Source: DASWIV01 sp036397475
Lineage (GTDB): Bacteria; JAJVIF01; JAPKYR01
Direction: 5' to 3'
DNA: 10,773 nucleotides
Assembly: GCA_036397475.1 (NCBI GenBank)
Contig: DASWIV010000354.1
Span: 1 to 10,773 of the forward strand
In this document: positions 6,234 through 10,773 of the stretch, piece by piece
How positions within the stretch are numbered: position 1 is the stretch's first letter
Layout: each line of letters begins with the position of its first letter
The notes under the pieces: model-generated
The model's database searches: none
Seen by the model: only the letters and a program-made list of their open reading frames with translations
Told to the model about the DNA's origin: nothing
Made by a program: the position numbers and the translations under genes

Positions 6234-6911
6234 ATGTGTGGACGATTCTCTCTAAGCGCATCATTCCAGGATATCCAGGAATATTTCAACATATCCGAGG
6301 TGTCGGCTGAATTCAGGGCACGGCACAATATCGCCCCTACCCAGCCGGTTGTGGTGATTTCCTCTCATCCTGAGAGGGTCCTCGATACATACAGATGGGG
6401 GCTGATCCCGACGTGGGCAAAAGACACTTCTATCGGAAACAGGATGATAAACGCCCGGTCGGAGACGATCGATGAAAAGCCAAGCTTCAAAAGGCCATTC
6501 AAAAACCAGCGGTGCCTTATCCTGGCGGATGGGTTTTACGAATGGAAGAAGGCGGGCAAAGAAAAAATCCCTATTTATGTGCGGTTGAAGTCGAAGGAGC
6601 CATTTGCGTTCGCTGGATTGTGGGACAGGTGGGTGTCGGGAGAAGGCGAAGTGATTAATTCCTGCACGATAATCACGTGCGAGCCGAATTCACTGATGAA
6701 AAAATTTCATCACCGGATGCCGGTGATTCTGACGAAAGCCTCCCATGATGTGTGGCTGAACCATGAGAGCCAGGACCTCGATAGATTGAAGGAGTTACTG
6801 AAACCGTATCCTGCGGAATTGATGGAAGCGTATATGGTGTCGAAGGAAGTAAATTCCCCAAGGAATGATTCGCCTGAATGTATTGTTCCAATCAGCGACG
6901 AGAGATTATAA
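6234..6911 (+). CDS. yedK: SRAP/YedK-family abasic-site DNA-protein crosslinking protein
   Basis: A 225-residue SOS response-associated peptidase (SRAP, HMCES/YedK) family protein. Members cap abasic sites in single-stranded DNA by forming a thiazolidine crosslink with Cys2, exposed after methionine removal, and so protect stalled forks. All key residues are visible: MCGRFSL places Cys2 at the N-terminus; Asn73 in MINARSET; Glu103 in GFYEWKK; His160 in FHHRMPVIL. WGLIPTWA (55-62) is also typical. The length matches the family (about 220-230). The MCGRF start is obligatory for the chemistry, which fixes the ATG at 6234; only a weak GAGA-type ribosome site is present. This is the only plus-strand gene in the window. 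It is convergent with the membrane protein gene ending at 6941, with 29 bases between, containing a weak GCATG/CATGC hairpin (6915-6932). Confidence 0.95.
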   Translation: MCGRFSLSASFQDIQEYFNISEVSAEFRARHNIAPTQPVVVISSHPERVLDTYRWGLIPTWAKDTSIGNRMINARSETIDEKPSFKRPFKNQRCLILADGFYEWKKAGKEKIPIYVRLKSKEPFAFAGLWDRWVSGEGEVINSCTIITCEPNSLMKKFHHRMPVILTKASHDVWLNHESQDLDRLKELLKPYPAELMEAYMVSKEVNSPRNDSPECIVPISDERL

Positions 6912-6940
6912 GGTGCATGATTTAAACCATGCCTGGACAG

Positions 6941-7861
6941 TTATGATTCTGATTTCAATTTATGCTTATGCTCGACAGGATCCAGGAGAATTATCAACCC
7001 GATACCAGCCATATCCGCAAACAATAGTGGTGCCAGGAACGGCGCTCCACGTATAAATCTCTCCACTACAAACTGTCCCGCTGCGGTGAGATCGAACTGG
7101 GTATGCAGCCATAGGCCGATCACGCCTGTAACGCCAAGTAAAACCATCGCGACGATATAAGTTATGATATCGCCTTTTTCAGGATCGTCGATTATGCCAA
7201 GCACCATCGGAACTATCGCCCCGAATACACCTGCAGCAAGGGGCAGCCACAGCCATGGATTGTAAAACCCCGGGCGGCTGTGATCGAGCGCGCTGGACAA
7301 AAGTGTCGCGATTATCGAAAGTGATAACAGAAGAAAGAAACTCCTGGTTTTATTGAACGGGAAATGCACACGCTTTCCATTCCACATGGTCAGCCATCCG
7401 GAATCGACAGGATCTTCCACCCATGCGGAGCTGATACCTATAATCCCGATCATTGTAAAAACCAGGGGAGCCACAATTGGCGGAGCCCAGATCAGGCGGT
7501 AGAGTGAGACTATATCGAGAACGGGTGCGTTGGGAAGAATGGCTCTTTTTATGTGGAAAAACCATCCCATGAATCCAACAATAATGCTGAGACTGAGTGT
7601 CGCGGTTGCCAGATATGAAGCCCAGTCCCTGTGCCGCAGGGTCAGGTAACAGGCGATGAGCAGAACAAGTCCGGCAGTGAAGCCAAAAATGATGGGGATC
7701 CATTCAAATGGCCTTATCGTGCCGCTGACAAGATGTGCAAGATAGGTGTCAATTCCCAGGAAGATCTCGTTGATCGAAACCATCAGGAGCATGAACTGGT
7801 CGCGGCTAAGGGGCAGCCGAATCCGCTTGAGAGCAGGGATTACGGACGCGAGATAATACAT
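6941..7861 (-). CDS. 8-helix membrane protein with internal duplication, partner of the octaheme cytochrome
   Basis: A 306-residue integral membrane protein; I do not recognise the family. I predict eight helices, near residues 23-42, 53-75, 81-103, 124-146, 174-193, 203-224, 233-253 and 274-293. The two halves are clearly related. H43 then P56 (WIPIIFG) matches H194 then P207 (WLPLAAG), both 13 apart; H103 (GWFFHIK) matches H253 (GLWLHTQ); APPIVAPLVF (126-135) matches GAPFLAPLLF (272-281); and DPVD (150-153) matches DPVE (294-297). Arg/Lys distribution puts the N- and C-termini and the 76-78 loop inside, so all four histidines lie at the periplasmic face and could ligate heme b or bind quinone. 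The start, ATG 7861, has GGAGG twelve bases upstream, inside the end of the cytochrome gene, from which it is separated by four bases. A quinone-linked electron-transfer subunit, analogous in role to NrfD or NapC, is inference. Confidence 0.85.
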   Translation of the reverse strand: MYYLASVIPALKRIRLPLSRDQFMLLMVSINEIFLGIDTYLAHLVSGTIRPFEWIPIIFGFTAGLVLLIACYLTLRHRDWASYLATATLSLSIIVGFMGWFFHIKRAILPNAPVLDIVSLYRLIWAPPIVAPLVFTMIGIIGISSAWVEDPVDSGWLTMWNGKRVHFPFNKTRSFFLLLSLSIIATLLSSALDHSRPGFYNPWLWLPLAAGVFGAIVPMVLGIIDDPEKGDIITYIVAMVLLGVTGVIGLWLHTQFDLTAAGQFVVERFIRGAPFLAPLLFADMAGIGLIILLDPVEHKHKLKSES

Positions 7862-7865
7862 TCGA

Positions 7866-9203
7866 TCAATAATCCTCCGAAGCCACGGTCGGGGGGAAAT
7901 CGATAGGTTCGTAGCCGGCTTCCACTAGTTTATCATTCACTTCCTGTTTTAACTTAGCCATGTCGCGGAGCAATTCGTACGCGCCATGCCATTGCGCGTA
8001 ATCCGCACCCTGCATCCATGTACCGAATTTCGTAGTTCTTCCCCAGTGATGCCAGATCTCGAAGAAGGTGAAGTCGACAGGCTCGTCAAATTGCGCGTCG
8101 GTTAAGAGGCCATTGTCCTTTAGCGGCTGGAGAATGTCCCGGCTTTCCTGCACCCAGTCGTTAACCTGGTAGACTACCTGATCGGCATTATTGTAGAAAT
8201 TCTCTATGAACATATTGTTGTGGCATTCGCGGCAGACACTCTGCATTCGAGTCAGGTTATTTTCCCAGCTCGGACGGCGATCGCTAATTGGCGCGAAGAG
8301 GTACCACGTCAGCCTTTCGCCTACATCGTGCGTTGTTCCGGTTCCACCGAAGCCGCTGAAGTGGCAGGTTGCGCATGTCGGAGCGATGAAGTCCTCGGTA
8401 TCCAGCATGCCGGCTTCAGCTTCCCAGTTCCAGTGGTGGCCGCCGGTCATATATGCTATTCCATGGGGTGATTCCTGGTAAATTTCCCATTGTGGATGAT
8501 CGGGTCCGATATGGCAGGCGTTACATGTTTCAGGTTTTCGGACCTGTTCGAGGCTGAATTCATGCCGCAGATGGCACTGCTGGCATTCCCCGATCGACCC
8601 ATCCGGCTGCGGACGCCCGATGTTGTGACAAACCTGGCAGGCGAACTTGGTTACAGCGGGTCCCTCGATGTCGAATATTGCATTTCGGGATTTATCAGGA
8701 TCGAATGAGCCTTCAGATATCGCGCTGTAAAGCTGCAACTGCGCATCGGTAAAATGTTCACTTCCCCAGATTGCGGCGTATGCCGGAGCGCCATGGCGGC
8801 TCGCGTTGAATTCAGCCACCTCGTTCTGATGGCACCTTTGGCACATCGCGGGTGTCGGTTCAGCGAGGACAAACGTGCCTTCGTGTTCAACGGCACCGGG
8901 ATAATCCTGGTTAACTTCATGGCAGTCTGAGCAACTGACGTCTGCGGCAGCCATCGTGCTATGCCCGTACTGCTGAATAATACCGGGAGTATTATTTTTA
9001 TGGCACTGTACGCAGGAATCCGTGCTATTAGCCAGAGCATTTACACGCTCCGGCTGAACAGCGAGTGGTCCTGTGGATCGGGCAGTGGTCATGGCAACCA
9101 ATGCAAGTCCGAGTACTACAATAACCACCACCAGTCCGATAATAAGGACTCTCAGTGATTGTAGCGCTTTATTTTGATCGTTTGGCTGTTCGGGGAGTGA
9201 CAT
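7866..9203 (-). CDS. Membrane-anchored octaheme c-type cytochrome, hydroxylamine oxidoreductase (HAO) superfamily
   Basis: A 445-residue protein with one N-terminal helix (about 18-38) that should anchor it with the bulk in the periplasm. It has exactly eight CxxCH heme sites, with first cysteines at 64, 91, 121, 189, 207, 227, 277 and 324. All end in His, so it lacks the CxxCK site of NrfA, ONR and OTR enzymes. The heme spacing, the HHWNWEAEAG and THDVGERLTWYL segments and the C-terminal GADYAQWHGAYELLRDM support the HAO family, which includes hydroxylamine/hydrazine oxidases and reductive relatives of Campylobacterota. Direction and substrate are undecided. Tyr402 (ADYAQWHG) may or may not align with the HAO crosslinking tyrosine that makes heme P460. 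ATG 9203 has AGGTG seven bases upstream. It is first in an operon with the 8-helix membrane protein, which would connect it to the quinone pool. Confidence 0.9.
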   Translation of the reverse strand: MSLPEQPNDQNKALQSLRVLIIGLVVVIVVLGLALVAMTTARSTGPLAVQPERVNALANSTDSCVQCHKNNTPGIIQQYGHSTMAAADVSCSDCHEVNQDYPGAVEHEGTFVLAEPTPAMCQRCHQNEVAEFNASRHGAPAYAAIWGSEHFTDAQLQLYSAISEGSFDPDKSRNAIFDIEGPAVTKFACQVCHNIGRPQPDGSIGECQQCHLRHEFSLEQVRKPETCNACHIGPDHPQWEIYQESPHGIAYMTGGHHWNWEAEAGMLDTEDFIAPTCATCHFSGFGGTGTTHDVGERLTWYLFAPISDRRPSWENNLTRMQSVCRECHNNMFIENFYNNADQVVYQVNDWVQESRDILQPLKDNGLLTDAQFDEPVDFTFFEIWHHWGRTTKFGTWMQGADYAQWHGAYELLRDMAKLKQEVNDKLVEAGYEPIDFPPTVASEDY

Positions 9204-9275
9204 TTCATGGCACCTGAGTGTTTATGGATAGGAAAGAAATAATCGCGTAAATCCAGCAGTATTTCATTAACGTGG

Positions 9276-9288
9276 GGGAATATTTCCC
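9276..9288. repeat. GGGAA-TAT-TTCCC palindrome in the octaheme cytochrome leader
   Basis: Five-base perfect arms with a 3-base centre, about 16-28 bases past the predicted transcription start and about 75 bases before the ATG. Possible operator; function inferred only from position. Confidence 0.3.
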
Positions 9289-9311
9289 GCTCGTTACATT
9301 ATTCACATGGT

Positions 9312-9340
9312 ATAATGCCTTTATCATCCGTCACTGTCAA
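9312..9340 (-). promoter_or_regulatory. Predicted promoter for the octaheme cytochrome operon
   Basis: The minus strand has a perfect TTGACA -35 box (9335-9340), a 17-base spacer and CATTAT (9312-9317, 4 of 6 to TATAAT). Predicted start of transcription is near 9304, with a leader of about 100 bases to the ATG at 9203. The plus strand at the same place reads TATAAT (9311-9316) but has no matching -35 and nothing downstream to transcribe. Confidence 0.6.
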
Positions 9341-9373
9341 GAGGAAAAAAACCTTTTTGCTACTCTTATATAG

Positions 9374-9387
9374 ATTATCGGGATAAT
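9374..9387. promoter_or_regulatory. ATTATC-GG-GATAAT palindrome upstream of the cytochrome promoter
   Basis: Perfect 6-base arms with a 2-base centre, about 34 bases upstream of the -35 box, centred near -76 of the predicted start. This is a plausible activator site for the octaheme cytochrome operon. It does not match the FNR/CRP-type TTGAT-N4-ATCAA. It also lies just past the stop of the CoA-transferase gene, but no T-run follows, so I do not call it a terminator. Confidence 0.4.
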
Positions 9388-9419
9388 ATACCTGAAATTT
9401 GAATTTTTAAATAAAATGA

Positions 9420-10773
9420 TCAGATAAAATTGAGCTCGAAGCTGTAAACTCCATCCTTCAAGTAAGTAGCAACCTTGCATTCACTTTTATGAAATACGTG
9501 CTGCATTGTCTTATTTTCCTCAAGAGTCTCAGCGGTAAAACCGGAGATTCCATTTCTCCTGGCGACCTGGATCAGATGTTTAAGCATGAATGATCCAATA
9601 CCTTTGCCCTGCCAGTCGTCACGGACAAGAAACGCGACTTCAGCCCTGTTGGTACTTTTGTCGAGGTAATACCCGCCAATCGTTATAATATCATCGCCGT
9701 GAGCTTCCGGAAGAGTAACGACAATATTGACTTCATTTCTATGATCGATGTAGACGAGATCATTAACCTGTTTTTCCTGCAGGCGTTTCAACCGTGACAT
9801 GAACCGGAGGTATACGCTTTCCTGCGACAGGTGATAGAACATATCCTTGATCCGTTCGGGATCCGTGGCGTGGACCGGGCGGAAGTATAAAAGCGTGCCA
9901 TCGTCGAGGAGCAATGTTGTCCGTTGTTCCGACGGTCCTTCCTGGGCGATCCGGCTCTGGACGTCGAGGTATCCTGGCGGAATATATCTTAATTCTATCG
10001 CCTGCTTAAGCAGATCGCTCCGGTAATCAGGATGCGCGATGCTTATCAGCGCCAGGGCTCTTTCCTGTACACTTTTTCCGTGGAGATAGGCAGCGCCATA
10101 TTCTGTAACCACATAATGAATGTCCCCACGGGTAGTTACCACGCCAGCTCCCGGCGATAACTGCGAGACTATCCTGGAAATCGTTCCACTTTTCGCTGTC
10201 GATGGCAGAGCAATAATCGACTTCCCTCCGGGAGCACGCGACGCTCCCCTGTTGAAATCGGTCTGTCCGCCTATGCCGGAATAAAAATTTGTGCCAATTG
10301 AATCGGCGCACACCTGGCCGGTGAGGTCTACCTCGATGGCGATGTTGATCGCGATCATGTTGTGGTGGCGCGCTATGAGAAACGGATCGTTGACGTACTC
10401 GGTAGGGTGGAAGGAAAACATCTCATTGTTGTCGATATAGTCGTAAAGTTTCTGTGATCCGAGAGCGAAACTCGCGACAATTTTTCCCTGGTCGATAGTT
10501 TTGCGTGACCCGTTGATCACCCCGGCTTCGATCATATCTATAAGCCCGTCGGTGAACATCTCAGTGTGAATACCAAGGTCTTTTTTTCCATCGAGGTGGC
10601 TCAGGACAGCATGAGGAATACGTCCAATCCCAAGCTCGAGAGTTGAGCCATCGTCGACCAGGGCAGCGACAAACTCGCCAATGCGGTAGGTTTCGTCATC
10701 AAGTCGCGGAGGATCCGCTTCGATTATCGGGGTATCCACCGGAACGATGATGTCTATATCGTAAACGTTGATA
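9420..10773 (-). CDS. Acetyl-CoA hydrolase/CoA-transferase fused to GNAT acetyltransferase (5' end cut)
   Basis: The C-terminal 450 residues of a larger protein; the frame stays open to the right edge, reading INVYDIDIIVPVDTP before the first internal GTG. The part encoded by about 9888-10773 is the C-terminal half of a class I CoA-transferase (acetyl-CoA hydrolase, 4-hydroxybutyrate or acetate:CoA transferase type). It has HTEMFTDG, whose Glu (codon 10560-10562) is the likely CoA-thioester-forming catalytic residue, then SGIGGQTDFNRGA, PGAGVVTTRGDIHYVVTEYG and AHPDYR. The part at about 9423-9887 is a GNAT domain: an N-terminal YFRPVHATD strand, then FLVRDDWQGKGIGSFML containing the Q-x-x-G-x-G acetyl-CoA loop. 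The enzyme half moves CoA between acids; the GNAT half probably acetylates a protein or amine. The stop is TGA at 9420-9422. The missing start means I cannot judge its operon or full length, though the family is usually above 600 residues. Confidence 0.9.
   Translation of the reverse strand, partial: INVYDIDIIVPVDTPIIEADPPRLDDETYRIGEFVAALVDDGSTLELGIGRIPHAVLSHLDGKKDLGIHTEMFTDGLIDMIEAGVINGSRKTIDQGKIVASFALGSQKLYDYIDNNEMFSFHPTEYVNDPFLIARHHNMIAINIAIEVDLTGQVCADSIGTNFYSGIGGQTDFNRGASRAPGGKSIIALPSTAKSGTISRIVSQLSPGAGVVTTRGDIHYVVTEYGAAYLHGKSVQERALALISIAHPDYRSDLLKQAIELRYIPPGYLDVQSRIAQEGPSEQRTTLLLDDGTLLYFRPVHATDPERIKDMFYHLSQESVYLRFMSRLKRLQEKQVNDLVYIDHRNEVNIVVTLPEAHGDDIITIGGYYLDKSTNRAEVAFLVRDDWQGKGIGSFMLKHLIQVARRNGISGFTAETLEENKTMQHVFHKSECKVATYLKDGVYSFELNFI

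Noticed and set aside
6915..6932. GCATG/CATGC hairpin between the convergent SRAP and membrane protein genes as a terminator
   Set aside because: The stem has only five pairs and no T-run follows on either strand.
7631..7906. 91-codon plus-strand frame across the start of the membrane protein gene
   Set aside because: Antisense to a well-formed 8-helix protein in a clear operon; composition is polar and featureless.
8206..9158. Plus- and minus-strand alternative frames in the octaheme cytochrome gene
   Set aside because: Other-frame readings of a gene with eight intact heme sites in one frame.

Overview
The window looks like the chromosome of an anaerobic or facultative, Gram-negative-type bacterium, probably uncultured. 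The pointers are an Aquifex-type aconitase beside a homocitrate-synthase-family enzyme that may be a Re-citrate synthase, a DsrC-type sulfur carrier with both redox cysteines, and a membrane-anchored periplasmic octaheme cytochrome of the hydroxylamine oxidoreductase (HAO) superfamily. I cannot name the taxon from sequence alone. There are no mobile elements, CRISPR arrays, tRNAs or rRNAs that I can support. Every gene except one (the SRAP/YedK gene) is on the minus strand.

Layout, left to right. (1) Positions 1-3224, minus: the homocitrate/Re-citrate synthase-like gene is transcribed first from a recognisable promoter near 3288-3317, followed by aconitase, which runs off the left edge. They look like the first two steps of an oxidative (or reversible) TCA branch. 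(2) Positions 3595-5655, minus: class V aminotransferase (cysteine desulfurase family), then dsrC, then a small zinc-ribbon protein, then possibly a tiny exported protein. The first three are tightly spaced and read as a sulfur-mobilising operon with a promoter near 5781-5809. (3) Positions 5656-6233 form a 578-base intergenic region between divergent genes. It holds an unusually dense series of inverted repeats and an AT-rich dyad. (4) Positions 6234-6911, plus: SRAP/YedK (HMCES) abasic-site protein. (5) Positions 6941-9203, minus: the octaheme HAO-like cytochrome, then, four bases downstream, an 8-helix membrane protein I do not recognise. That protein is visibly an internal duplication of a 4-helix unit, each half carrying two histidines at the predicted periplasmic face. 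A promoter with a perfect -35 box lies upstream, with a palindrome further upstream. (6) Positions 9420-10773, minus: the C-terminal 450 residues of an acetyl-CoA hydrolase/CoA-transferase family enzyme fused to a C-terminal GNAT acetyltransferase domain, truncated by the right edge.

How it fits together. Regions 1 and 6 suggest acyl-CoA and citrate-linked central carbon metabolism. Region 2 suggests persulfide sulfur made from cysteine and handed to DsrC. Region 5 is the best candidate for an undescribed system: a membrane/periplasm redox module in which the duplicated membrane protein could exchange electrons between the quinone pool and a nitrogen- or sulfur-compound-converting octaheme cytochrome. 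That last assignment is inference.
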